In this document: positions 28,029 through 35,947 of the stretch, one piece after another | Layout of the letters: the number at the start of each line of letters is the position of its first letter | How positions within the stretch are numbered: position 1 is the first letter of the stretch | From: Gemmatimonas sp. UBA7669 | GTDB taxonomy: Bacteria; Gemmatimonadota; Gemmatimonadetes; Gemmatimonadales; Gemmatimonadaceae | Direction of reading: 5' to 3' | DNA: 64,000 nucleotides | NCBI RefSeq assembly: GCF_002483225.1 | Contig: NZ_DLHL01000011.1 | Coordinates: 248,001-312,000 of the forward strand | Translations under genes and position numbers: made by a program | The notes under the pieces: generated by a model | Told to the model about the DNA's origin: nothing | Databases searched by the model: none | What the model saw: only the letters and a program-made list of their open reading frames with translations

Positions 28029-28067
28029 CCAGTGTCACGAATACGTCGTGCGCCGCTTGTGAAGGCC

Positions 28068-28463
28068 TCAGGACGGAGGCGTCACCGCGTGGCTCCGGTT
28101 ATCGCGCCACAGGCATGAGTAGGCAAACGCCAACAGGGGAATGTGCAAAGCGAGGAGCGTCCAGGACCATGGTCTGCCCGCCGGGGAACCGGCTTCGCGC
28201 AGATAGTTGCTCGCAGCCGAGAGCCACATGGTGATTGCGAGGGCAAGATGCCCATACGCCTTGCGTGAAGTCCGTCGATCCGGCCATGTCTCCACAAGCG
28301 TGCTGAGATAGACCAGACCCACACCGCTCCATCCGGCAATGGTGAGCCGGGCCGGCACGGGGAACGCTGAGGGCAGCACGTTGTACAGCCAGATCGCGAC
28401 AGCAATTCCAAGGAGCATCAACGCCACGGTCACCATGTCGCGCCGCGTGGACACCGTTTGCAT
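28068..28463 (-). CDS. Small four-helix membrane protein after cytochrome b562-like gene
   Basis: 131 residues of unknown family, mostly membrane. Four helices are visible: VTVALMLLGIAVAIWLYNVLP, LTIAGWSGVGLVYLSTLVE, YGHLALAITMWLSAASNYL and SWTLLALHIPLLAFAYSCLW. ATG 28463 lies one base after the TAA of the cytochrome b562-like gene, so they are almost certainly cotranslated. Histidines in helices three and four (H in YGHLAL and ALHIPL) could bind heme, but this is speculation. Ends before the strong terminator at 27991. Confidence 0.7.
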   Translation of the reverse strand: MQTVSTRRDMVTVALMLLGIAVAIWLYNVLPSAFPVPARLTIAGWSGVGLVYLSTLVETWPDRRTSRKAYGHLALAITMWLSAASNYLREAGSPAGRPWSWTLLALHIPLLAFAYSCLWRDNRSHAVTPPS

Positions 28464-28464
28464 G

Positions 28465-28923
28465 TTACTTCCCCGGCGGCGGCGGCCGGCGGATACGGAA
28501 CACCTGATGTGATTCCCGCTGCATGGTGCGCATCTGCTCCACGATGGCCGCCGCGTCCGCGTTCTTGCCCGCCGCCACGGCCTCGTGCAGCTTCGCGGCA
28601 GTATCAATGAGCTTTTGCAGACCAGCCCTGAAGTCGGCCACGAACTTCTCCTGCCCCGCCGACTCGATCTGCGCCTTCTTCTCCGGCTCGAATGCCAGCG
28701 CCTCCTTGGCGTTCGTCTCGAAGATGGTGACCTGCTCCAGGGTGCTCGCGTTCTTGCTGGAATCGGCGACCTGCTGACCGATGGTTCGGAATGCGGCATT
28801 CATGGCCGACATCTTCTTACCGAGCGGCGTCTTGTCTTCGGTGGACTGCGCACGCAGCGCCGAGGTGGTGAACGCAAGGGCCAGCGCGGCCAGCGCACCG
28901 AGAGAGCGGAATCGCAGCAACAT
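28465..28923 (-). CDS. Cytochrome b562-like periplasmic protein, copy 1
   Basis: 152 residues. A signal peptide (SLGALAALALAFTTSALRAQ) is followed by a four-helix bundle of cytochrome b562 size. Met in LGKKMSAMN near the mature N-terminus and His in MQRESHQVFR near the end match the Met7/His102 heme ligands of Escherichia coli CybC in position. If heme is bound, it would be a soluble electron carrier; if not, a b562-like metal or envelope-stress protein. It is a tandem paralogue of the next gene (identical length, same MLLRFRSLG start). Family call rests on these marks and length. Confidence 0.75.
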   Translation of the reverse strand: MLLRFRSLGALAALALAFTTSALRAQSTEDKTPLGKKMSAMNAAFRTIGQQVADSSKNASTLEQVTIFETNAKEALAFEPEKKAQIESAGQEKFVADFRAGLQKLIDTAAKLHEAVAAGKNADAAAIVEQMRTMQRESHQVFRIRRPPPPGK

Positions 28924-28957
28924 GACAGGGCAGGGAGAAAGGGAGGCACAATGCAAA

Positions 28958-28987
28958 CGCCCCGTTCGGACCGACCGAAACGGGGCG
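28958..28987 (-). terminator. Hairpin between the two b562-like genes
   Basis: CGCCCCGTT-CGG (28958-28969) pairs with CCGAAACGGGGCG (28975-28987), giving a 12-bp GC-rich stem with one bulged base and a 5-base loop. It follows the stop of the copy 2 gene on the minus strand and probably separates or attenuates transcription between the paralogues. No long U tract follows. Confidence 0.6.
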
Positions 28988-29015
28988 CTCAGCAACCAAC
29001 GGTCGTGCACAAAAA

Positions 29016-29474
29016 TTACTGCGCCGGCGGCGCCCCCGCCTTCCGGATACGGAACTCCTTGTGCGACTCCCGCTGCTGCGCCTTCATCTCATCCACGATG
29101 GCCACGGCTTCGGCGTTCTTGCCTGCCTTGACGGCCGTGCGCAGCTTGACCGCGGTATCGATGAACTTCTGGATGCCCGCCTTGTAGTCGGCCACGAACT
29201 TGGCCTGCTGGGCCGCCGGCACCTGCGCCTTCTTTTCGGGTTCGAGCGTCAGCGCCGCCTTGGCGTTGGTCTCCATGACCGTGATCTGCTCAAGCGTGCT
29301 CGCATTCTTTGCAGGGTCCTCGATCTGCCGCCCGATGGCTTTGAAGGCCGTGTTGATGGCGGCCATCTTCTTGCCCAATGGCGTCTCTTCGTCGCTCTGG
29401 GCCTGCAGAGCCGACGACGTGAGCGCGAGGGCGAGCAGCGACAGTGTACCGAGAGACCGGAATCGCAGGAGCAT
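29016..29474 (-). CDS. Cytochrome b562-like periplasmic protein, copy 2
   Basis: 152 residues, the same length as copy 1 and similar throughout. Signal peptide SLGTLSLLALALTSSALQAQ; the helix-1 Met is in LGKKMAAIN and the helix-4 His in QQRESHKEFRIR, positions matching the b562 heme ligands. The shared MLLRFRSLG start and similar bases just before the ATG (CCCTGCC) point to a recent tandem duplication. It is divergent from the Rieske / cytochrome b operon, fitting a periplasmic electron carrier, but heme binding is not shown by sequence alone. Confidence 0.75.
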   Translation of the reverse strand: MLLRFRSLGTLSLLALALTSSALQAQSDEETPLGKKMAAINTAFKAIGRQIEDPAKNASTLEQITVMETNAKAALTLEPEKKAQVPAAQQAKFVADYKAGIQKFIDTAVKLRTAVKAGKNAEAVAIVDEMKAQQRESHKEFRIRKAGAPPAQ

Positions 29475-29549
29475 GGCAGGCAGGGGCTGAGTCGGACCGT
29501 AGGCAGGATGAAGCGATGGACGGCACTGGTACATACGGATGGCTCGCCC

Positions 29550-29591
29550 GGTTCGCTGACTGGCGAGAGGCTGTGGCCGAACCAGCGAACC
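29550..29591. promoter_or_regulatory. Inverted repeat in the b562 / Rieske divergent promoter region
   Basis: GGTTCGCTG (29550-29558) and CAGCGAACC (29583-29591) are perfect 9-bp inverted copies 24 bases apart, in the 220-base gap between the b562-like gene and the Rieske gene. A dimeric regulator could control both electron-transfer units. I could not place clear -35/-10 boxes here. Confidence 0.4.
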
Positions 29592-29694
29592 ACCCGCACA
29601 TTGCGTAGTACCCCAACCGGGACCGGCTGTTCGGAGGGTGAGCACTTGTGAGTACACGCCCCACGCCGGTCCTCCCGCCTCGTTGCCCTCGCCC

Positions 29695-30231
29695 ATGACC
29701 GAGTCCGATCAGGCGCCCGACCGGCGCAACTTCGTCACCAAGGCCGCCGCTGTCGTGGTGGGTGGCCTCATTTCCGTCGTGGCCCCCGTGGCCGGCCTGT
29801 TCACCGTCTTCGACCCGCTCCGCCGCAAGACGGACACCCGGGGCCTCGTGCGCATCACCGCGCTCTCGGCCCTGCCCGACTCGGGCGAGCCGCGCAAGTT
29901 CCCCGTCCTCGACACACTCGTCGACGCCTGGAATCGCACCGAGAATGTGCCCGTGGGCTCGGTCTACATTCAGAAGACGGGCGAGAACACCGTGCGCGTG
30001 CTCAACACCGTCTGTCCGCATCTTGGCTGTTCGGTGGGCTACAATGCCGCGTCGTCGGGCTACTTCTGTCCCTGTCACAAGAGTGCCTTCGCGCTCGACG
30101 GCAGCATCGCCGACCCCAAGAGCCCGAGTCCGCGCGCCATGGACGCGCTCGAGGCCGAAGTGCGCGACGGTGAGGTCTGGGTGCGCTTCCAGAACTTCCG
30201 CAAAGGCTCACCGGACAAGATTCCCGTCTGA
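29695..30231 (+). CDS. qcrA: Rieske iron-sulfur protein of cytochrome bc/b6c complex
   Basis: 178-residue Rieske subunit that takes electrons from quinol and passes them to cytochrome c. The N-terminus has a twin-arginine stretch (DRRNFVTK) before a hydrophobic anchor (AAAVVVGGLISVVAPVAGLF), consistent with Tat-dependent insertion. The cluster ligands are C107 and H109 (CPHLGC) and C125 and H128 (CPCHKS), with C112/C127 for the usual disulfide. ATG 29695 is chosen over an upstream in-frame codon. The stop overlaps the ATG of the cytochrome b-c fusion (TGATG), a tight two-gene operon. Confidence 0.95.
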   Translation: MTESDQAPDRRNFVTKAAAVVVGGLISVVAPVAGLFTVFDPLRRKTDTRGLVRITALSALPDSGEPRKFPVLDTLVDAWNRTENVPVGSVYIQKTGENTVRVLNTVCPHLGCSVGYNAASSGYFCPCHKSAFALDGSIADPKSPSPRAMDALEAEVRDGEVWVRFQNFRKGSPDKIPV

Positions 30232-32027
30232 TGGCCAATCGACTGAACGACTGGAGGCAGTGGCTCGACTCGCGCACGGGCTATAAGGGCCTGCTGCACG
30301 AGGTGCTCTTCGAGAACGTGCCGGGCGGCGCGCGCTGGCGCTATGTGTGGGGCAGTACGCTCACGTTTTTCTTCGTGGTGCAGGTCATCACGGGCACTTT
30401 TCTGTGGATGTCGTACAGCCCCAGTTCGCAGACGGCCTGGGAGAGCGTGTACTTCATCCAGCACCAGATGATGGGGGGCTGGTTCCTGCGTGGGTTGCAT
30501 CACTTCGTGGCCCAGGCCATGACCGTGCTGCTCGTGCTGCATCTCATGCAGGTGGTCATCGACGGCGCGTACAAGGCCCCACGCGAAGTGAACTTCTGGT
30601 TTGGCGTGGCGCTGCTGCTGCTCATTCTCGCGCTTTCCCTCACGGGCTATCTGCTGCCCTGGGATCAGAACGGCTACTGGTCCACCGCCGTCTCCACCAA
30701 TCTCGTGGGCATGAGTCCCGTGGTGGGGCAATCCATGCAAACGGTCGTCGTGGGTGGCGTGGCCTACGGCCACCACACGCTCACCCGATTCTTTGCGCTG
30801 CATGCCGGCCTCATTCCCGGCCTCATCATCCTGCTCATCGTCGGGCACGTGTATCTCTTCCGGAAGCATGGCATCACGCCCAAGCTGCCGCCCAAGGGAC
30901 CCGACGAAGGCTTCTGGCCCGAGCAGGTGCTACGCGATGCGGTCGCCTGTCTCGCCGTGCTCGCCGCCGTGGTGTTCTTTGTCGTGCGCGAACACGGCGC
31001 GCCACTGGGCGCTCCCGCCGACCCGGCCGAGCAGTTCTCGGCCGCGCGGCCCGAGTGGTATTTCCTCTTCCTGTTCCAGTTCCTCAAGTATTTCCCGGGC
31101 AAGACGGAAATCATCGGCGCCATCATCCTGCCCACGCTGGTGTTGCTGATCATTGTCGCCATGCCCATCATCGGGCGCTGGCGCCTCGGTCATCGCTTCA
31201 ACCTCGGCTTCCTTGGTGTGCTGCTGGCCGGCGTGGCGCTGCTCACTTGGCAGGCCGTGTCCGCCGATCGCAACGACGCCGAGTATCAGGTGGCCAAAGC
31301 GGTCTCGCGCCGCGACGCCGAGCGTGCGGTGGTGCTCGCGTCGGGTGGTGTGCCCATCACCGGCGCGCTCACGCTCATGCGCGAAGACGCGTACACGCAG
31401 GGTCCGCGCATCTTCTCACGCAACTGCGCCTCGTGCCATCGCTTCGACGGGCACGATGGGCTCGGCAATGCGCTGCCCACGGATTCCATCTCGGCGTCCG
31501 ATCTCAAGGGCTTCGGTTCGCGCGCCTGGGTGAGTGGCTTCCTGCACGCCGACACCATTCTCACGGCGCGCTACTGGGGCGGCACGTATCACGCCGAAGG
31601 AGACATGGCCATGTGGCTGGCCGATCACATCCCCGAGGGCGAAGACGAAGTCACCATGCGCCAGAACGTGGTGCTGGCCCTGTCGGCGCAGGCCAAGTTG
31701 CCGTCGCAGGCTGAGGTCGATGTGCGCGACAGCGCGCGCATTGCGCTGGGCACTGCATTCATTCGCAACACCGATTACGGCTGCGCCTCGTGTCACACGT
31801 TCGAGGATGTGGGCACCGACAGTCCCGACCTCACGGGCTGGGCATCGCGTGACTGGATGATTGCCTTTGTGAACGATCCGGCGCATCCGCGTTTCTTCGG
31901 GCGGGACAACGATCGCATGCCCAGCTACGGCGTCGAGAAGAGTCTCACGCAGAAGGAAATCGAGATGGTGGTGGACTGGATTCGCGGCGAGTGGTACACA
32001 CCCGGACGCAAGGCCGCCCAACGGTAG
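30231..32027 (+). CDS. Cytochrome b fused to diheme cytochrome c (quinol:cytochrome c reductase)
   Basis: 598 residues. Residues 1-350 are a full cytochrome b with heme ligands H90/H104 and H191/H206. The second pair is 15 apart, as in b6f/menaquinol-type cytochromes. The PEWY quinol-site motif reads RPEWYF. About residues 390-598 form two cytochrome c domains with CASCH motifs at 399 and 518, distal Met probably in DMAMWL and DRMPSYG. The usual separate cytochrome c1/f gene is therefore built into the b polypeptide. No Cys is seen at the b6f-type heme c' site. Coupled to qcrA. Electrons would run from menaquinol via the Rieske center to the two hemes and then perhaps to periplasmic carriers such as the nearby b562-like proteins. 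Confidence 0.94.
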   Translation: MANRLNDWRQWLDSRTGYKGLLHEVLFENVPGGARWRYVWGSTLTFFFVVQVITGTFLWMSYSPSSQTAWESVYFIQHQMMGGWFLRGLHHFVAQAMTVLLVLHLMQVVIDGAYKAPREVNFWFGVALLLLILALSLTGYLLPWDQNGYWSTAVSTNLVGMSPVVGQSMQTVVVGGVAYGHHTLTRFFALHAGLIPGLIILLIVGHVYLFRKHGITPKLPPKGPDEGFWPEQVLRDAVACLAVLAAVVFFVVREHGAPLGAPADPAEQFSAARPEWYFLFLFQFLKYFPGKTEIIGAIILPTLVLLIIVAMPIIGRWRLGHRFNLGFLGVLLAGVALLTWQAVSADRNDAEYQVAKAVSRRDAERAVVLASGGVPITGALTLMREDAYTQGPRIFSRNCASCHRFDGHDGLGNALPTDSISASDLKGFGSRAWVSGFLHADTILTARYWGGTYHAEGDMAMWLADHIPEGEDEVTMRQNVVLALSAQAKLPSQAEVDVRDSARIALGTAFIRNTDYGCASCHTFEDVGTDSPDLTGWASRDWMIAFVNDPAHPRFFGRDNDRMPSYGVEKSLTQKEIEMVVDWIRGEWYTPGRKAAQR

Positions 32028-32057
32028 GTGCTGGTCGCAGCGAGGGTGAAGCCTGCC

Positions 32058-32702
32058 CTATTCGTGGTGCCGCCCCAAACGCCGCACCACGATGGGCAGG
32101 TACGGCCCGAACGTCTCGGGCGCCTCAGCAACCAGACGCGCCGCCACCGCGTCCTCATCGCGCCGCGGCACGCCGAACACCTGCAGTACGACCCACTCGA
32201 GCCGCGACCAGAACTGCACGCGCTCCAGCACGGGATTGAGAAAGTCCGTCAGAATGCAGTAGTTGCTGTTCTTTTCGTGCGCATGGTGCCGATGATGATG
32301 CGACGGTGACTGCACAAGACGCAGTCGCTGCAGCAGACGCACCACAGGGCCATTCTCCCGGCGTGTGCGATGACTCCACTTGTGTACCTCGTTGGCATTG
32401 GCCGAGAGAAACAATCCGAGCGCCACCATCCAGTTGAACACACCGAGCGCCGCAGCCAACAGGCCAAGCAACGCGCAGATGGCCAGCAAACCGCGCGCGC
32501 TCCGGAACCAGCTGTTGTCCACGATGGCGCGCGGCGCGTAGTGGTGCAGCAAGTTGGGGCGCGTCATGTGTTGACCCAACACGGGCAGGTCGGGATTGCC
32601 GTACGCATCCTCGAGCCAGTGTACAAAACCCGTGATGAAATCAGCGATGAGCCAGACCAAGGCAATCTGGCCAGGAATGAGCAGGATGGAGGGGACGGAC
32701 AT
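32058..32702 (-). CDS. CarF/PEDS1 (Kua) family lipid desaturase, probable plasmalogen synthesis
   Basis: 214-residue membrane desaturase. Conserved His boxes are present: DFITGFVHWLED (H28), HYAPRAIVDN after HH, ANANEVHKWSHR, and SPSHHHRHHAHEKNSNYC. These match TMEM189/Kua/CarF proteins, which introduce the vinyl-ether bond of plasmalogens from alkyl-ether lipids. ATG 32702 has GGAG at 8 bases. Convergent with the cytochrome b-c gene, divergent from the amidohydrolase operon. Plasmalogens quench singlet oxygen, so it fits photo-oxidative defence like the two photolyases, but an ether-lipid pathway must exist elsewhere. The family is firm; the exact lipid is inferred. Confidence 0.88.
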   Translation of the reverse strand: MSVPSILLIPGQIALVWLIADFITGFVHWLEDAYGNPDLPVLGQHMTRPNLLHHYAPRAIVDNSWFRSARGLLAICALLGLLAAALGVFNWMVALGLFLSANANEVHKWSHRTRRENGPVVRLLQRLRLVQSPSHHHRHHAHEKNSNYCILTDFLNPVLERVQFWSRLEWVVLQVFGVPRRDEDAVAARLVAEAPETFGPYLPIVVRRLGRHHE

Positions 32703-32948
32703 GAAGGCTCCGGTATGGTGGACACCTCCATTCTCCATCTCCGCTGCCATTGGGACCATGCGTCATTTGACGTAGCCTCCCACGCTGGGCGGGGCCGAAA
32801 CCGTCCTGGTTATTTGCCCTCAGCCCCTCGACACGCCAACATATACGGGCTGGCCCGCGTTGCCTTTGGCGTCCGACGCGCAGCGCCGGTCCTCGCCCTC
32901 CATTTCGTCACCGACGGCCCGCCCTTCGGCCGTCACCGGGAGCCCCTC

Positions 32949-35945
32949 GTGAGAGTGTTTCGTACCCTCCTCGGCGTCACGGCATTTGCCGCCACCACGC
33001 TCGAGGCCCAGCAATCGTCCCGCACCGAGCCGGTAACGGGTCTTCGCACCAATGCCACGGGTTATCACGCCCTGGTTGGCGCCCGTGTCGTCACCGCGCC
33101 CGGCCAAACGCTCGACAACGCCACCATCGTCATCCGCAACGGCATCGTTACCGCGGTTGGCGCTAATGCGGCCGCCCCGGCCGGCGCCCGCGTCTGGGAC
33201 CTCAAGGGCCTCACGGTCTACCCGGGCTTCATCGACGCCCACGCCGACCTCGGGGGCGACGCGCCCCAGCAGGGCGGTGACGTGGGCCCCACGCACTGGA
33301 ATCCGCAGGTGCGCGCGTGGTTCAGCACCACCTCCAACGCCAAGGAGGACACCACCCGCCGCTCCTCACTGCGTTCCCTCGGCTTCGGCGCCGCGCTCGC
33401 CGTGCCCCGCCAGGGCATCTTCCGCGGCACGGCCTCGGTGGTGCACCTCGGCGACGCCGGTGTGCGCGAGCGCGTGCTGCGCCCCGACCTCGCGCAGAGC
33501 GTTGGCTTCTCGCGCTCCTTCGCTCTTGGTGGCACGTACCCCAACTCCACCATGGGCACCACGGCGCTCATGAAGCAGACGCTGCTCGACGCCGAGTGGT
33601 ACATGCGCGCCTGGGGTACCTACGAGACGAGCGGCCGCTCCATCCTGCCCCCTGAAACCAGCGAGGCGCTCGCCGCCCTCGGCAAGGCGGTCAAGGGACA
33701 GCAGCCGGTGCTCTTCCAGACCGAAAGTGAAGAGGAGTACCTGCGCGCGTTCAAGATTGCGAGCGACTACAAGCTCACGCCGTGGTTCCGTGGCAACGGC
33801 CAGGAGTACCGTCTCATTGACGTGCTCAAGTCGCGCACGCAGCCGCTCATCGTGCCGCTCGCCTTCCCGGACGCGCCCGCCCTCAGCAACCCCGAGGCGG
33901 CCGACAACGTCTCGCTCGGCGACCTGCGCCACTGGTACCTCGCGCCCACCAACCCCGGGCAGCTCGCCAGCAACAACATTCCGTTCGCGCTCACGGCCGA
34001 CGGGCTATCGTCACTCAACCAGTTCTTCCCCAACCTGCGCGTGGCCGTGGCCCGCGGCCTCGCGCCCGACAAGGCACTCGCCGCGCTCACCACCGTGCCC
34101 GCCGGCATTCTCGGCATCGACAAGACGCATGGCACCATCGCCGTGGGCAAGGTGGCCAACCTCGTTGTGAGCGAAGGCGATCTGTTCACCGAGGAGGCCA
34201 GCATTCGCGACGTGTGGGTGCAGGGCACGCGCTACGGTGTGACCCGTCCGCCGCAGGTCGATCCGCGCGGCACCTGGACCATTGCGTCGGATGATCAGGG
34301 CACCTTCAAGAGCGCCACGCTGCGCCTCGAAGGACCGCTCAACCGCATTCGCGGCACCATCGAAATGCCAAGCCGTCGTCCGGTGAACCTCACCGGCGTG
34401 CGCATCATCGCCGAAACGGGTCGCCTGGAGGCCACCTTCAACGGCGAACAGCTCGGCCTCGAGGGCGCCGTGCTGCTCTCCGGCGCGGTTCGCGGCGAAG
34501 AGTTCTTCGGCACCATGTCCCTGCCCACCGGCACCGACGCGAGCTACAAGGGCACGCGCACGGAACCGTTCCAGGGTGCCGCGCGCGGCGCCGTGGCAGT
34601 CAAGGTCCCGAAGATCGACCTGCCCTTCATTCGTCCGAGCATGGAGTTCGGTCGCAGCGCACCGCCAGCCCAGCCGGCTGCGGTCATCGTGCGCAACGCC
34701 ACGGTGTGGACGTCGGGGCCGCAGGGCAAGATGGAAAACGCCGACCTGCTCGTGCAGAACGGCAAGGTGGTGCGCGTGGGACAGAAGCTGTCCGCTCCCG
34801 CAGGCGCAATTGAAATTGACGGCACCGGCAAGCATGTGACGCCGGGCCTCATCGATCCGCACACGCACGGCGGTGTGAGCAGCGTGAACGAAAGCGGCTT
34901 CGCCATCGTGCCTGAAGTGCAGATGGGCGACGTCATCACGCACAACAACATCTGGTTCTACCGCCAGCTCGCCGGTGGTCTCACCACCACGATGATCAAG
35001 CACGGCTCGGCCAACCCCATCGGTGGCGAGAACGTGTTCGTGAAGACGCGTTGGGGTTCGCTGCCCGATGAATACAAGATCGAGAACGCGCCGCGCACGG
35101 TGAAGTTTGCGCTCGGCGAAAACCCGAAGCGTGCGCCCACGCGTTATCCGAACACCCGCATGGGCGTGCAGGAAATCATTCGCGACCATTTCCTCGCCGC
35201 GCGTGATTACGAGAAGGAGTGGAAAGCCTGGGAGAAGACCAAGACGGGGCTGCCACCGCGCCGCGACCTGCGCATGGAAGCCATCCTCGACATCCTCAAC
35301 CAGAAGCTGCTGGTGAGCTCGCACGGCTATCGCGGCGACGAGTTCCTTGCGCTCGTGCGTCTGGCCGAAGAATTCGGCTTCCGTGTGCAGACGCTGCAGC
35401 ACGGTGTGGAAGCGTACAAGATCGCCGACGAACTCAAGAAGTCGGGCGTGGCCGCCGTGGTGTGGAGCGACTGGGGCGCCTTCAAGCTCGAGGCCTATGA
35501 TGCCACGAGCTACAACGCCAAGATGCTGCTCGAAGCGGGCGTGGTGACGTCGCTGCACTCCGACGACAACGAGATCTCCACCCGCATGAATTGGGAAGCG
35601 GGCAAGCTGCTGCGCAGTGGCGTGACGGAGATCGACGCACTCAACACCGTCACCATCAACGCGGCCAAGGCCATTGCCATCGACAAGCGCATCGGCTCGC
35701 TGGAGGCCGGCAAGGACGCCGACTTCGTGATCTGGAACGGCTACCCGCTCTCGCAGTTCACCAAGGCCGAGCAGACCTGGGTGGATGGCCGCCGTTACTT
35801 CTCGCTCGACGAAGACAAGGTGCTGCGTGAAGAAGTGGCCAAGCAGCGCGCGCAGCTCATCCAGGCGGTGATCGCGGCCAGCGCCGACGCGGCGCCGGCC
35901 GCTGGCGCCGCTCCGGCGCGCGGCCGTGGCCCGGGGAGCAACTGA
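32949..35945 (+). CDS. Secreted double amidohydrolase-superfamily protein
   Basis: 998 residues built from two amidohydrolase units. A signal peptide (RTLLGVTAFAATTLEAQ) follows GTG 32949, which has GGGAG at 6 bases; the long open frame upstream is not translated. The N-terminal unit (about 35-460) has YPGFIDAHADLGG, keeping H98 but with Asp where the second His of HxH should be, so its metal site is probably dead. The C-terminal unit (about 580-998) has intact PGLIDPHTHGG (H638, H640), SSHGYRGDE, LHSDD, then LNTVTINAAKAIAID and an imidazolonepropionase-like GSLEAGKDADFVIWNGYP. Pro/Ala/Gly tail. Likely periplasmic cyclic-amide or peptide hydrolase. Followed 2 bases later by a related gene. 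Confidence 0.9.
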   Translation: MRVFRTLLGVTAFAATTLEAQQSSRTEPVTGLRTNATGYHALVGARVVTAPGQTLDNATIVIRNGIVTAVGANAAAPAGARVWDLKGLTVYPGFIDAHADLGGDAPQQGGDVGPTHWNPQVRAWFSTTSNAKEDTTRRSSLRSLGFGAALAVPRQGIFRGTASVVHLGDAGVRERVLRPDLAQSVGFSRSFALGGTYPNSTMGTTALMKQTLLDAEWYMRAWGTYETSGRSILPPETSEALAALGKAVKGQQPVLFQTESEEEYLRAFKIASDYKLTPWFRGNGQEYRLIDVLKSRTQPLIVPLAFPDAPALSNPEAADNVSLGDLRHWYLAPTNPGQLASNNIPFALTADGLSSLNQFFPNLRVAVARGLAPDKALAALTTVPAGILGIDKTHGTIAVGKVANLVVSEGDLFTEEASIRDVWVQGTRYGVTRPPQVDPRGTWTIASDDQGTFKSATLRLEGPLNRIRGTIEMPSRRPVNLTGVRIIAETGRLEATFNGEQLGLEGAVLLSGAVRGEEFFGTMSLPTGTDASYKGTRTEPFQGAARGAVAVKVPKIDLPFIRPSMEFGRSAPPAQPAAVIVRNATVWTSGPQGKMENADLLVQNGKVVRVGQKLSAPAGAIEIDGTGKHVTPGLIDPHTHGGVSSVNESGFAIVPEVQMGDVITHNNIWFYRQLAGGLTTTMIKHGSANPIGGENVFVKTRWGSLPDEYKIENAPRTVKFALGENPKRAPTRYPNTRMGVQEIIRDHFLAARDYEKEWKAWEKTKTGLPPRRDLRMEAILDILNQKLLVSSHGYRGDEFLALVRLAEEFGFRVQTLQHGVEAYKIADELKKSGVAAVVWSDWGAFKLEAYDATSYNAKMLLEAGVVTSLHSDDNEISTRMNWEAGKLLRSGVTEIDALNTVTINAAKAIAIDKRIGSLEAGKDADFVIWNGYPLSQFTKAEQTWVDGRRYFSLDEDKVLREEVAKQRAQLIQAVIAASADAAPAAGAAPARGRGPGSN

Positions 35946-35947
35946 TC

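Noticed and set aside
32370..32948. 193-codon upstream extension of the double amidohydrolase
   Set aside because: Antisense to the CarF-like gene; GTG 32949 has a ribosome-binding site and opens a signal peptide.
34011..35558. 515-codon minus-strand frame opposite the amidohydrolase gene
   Set aside because: Composition typical of antisense frames; no start signal.
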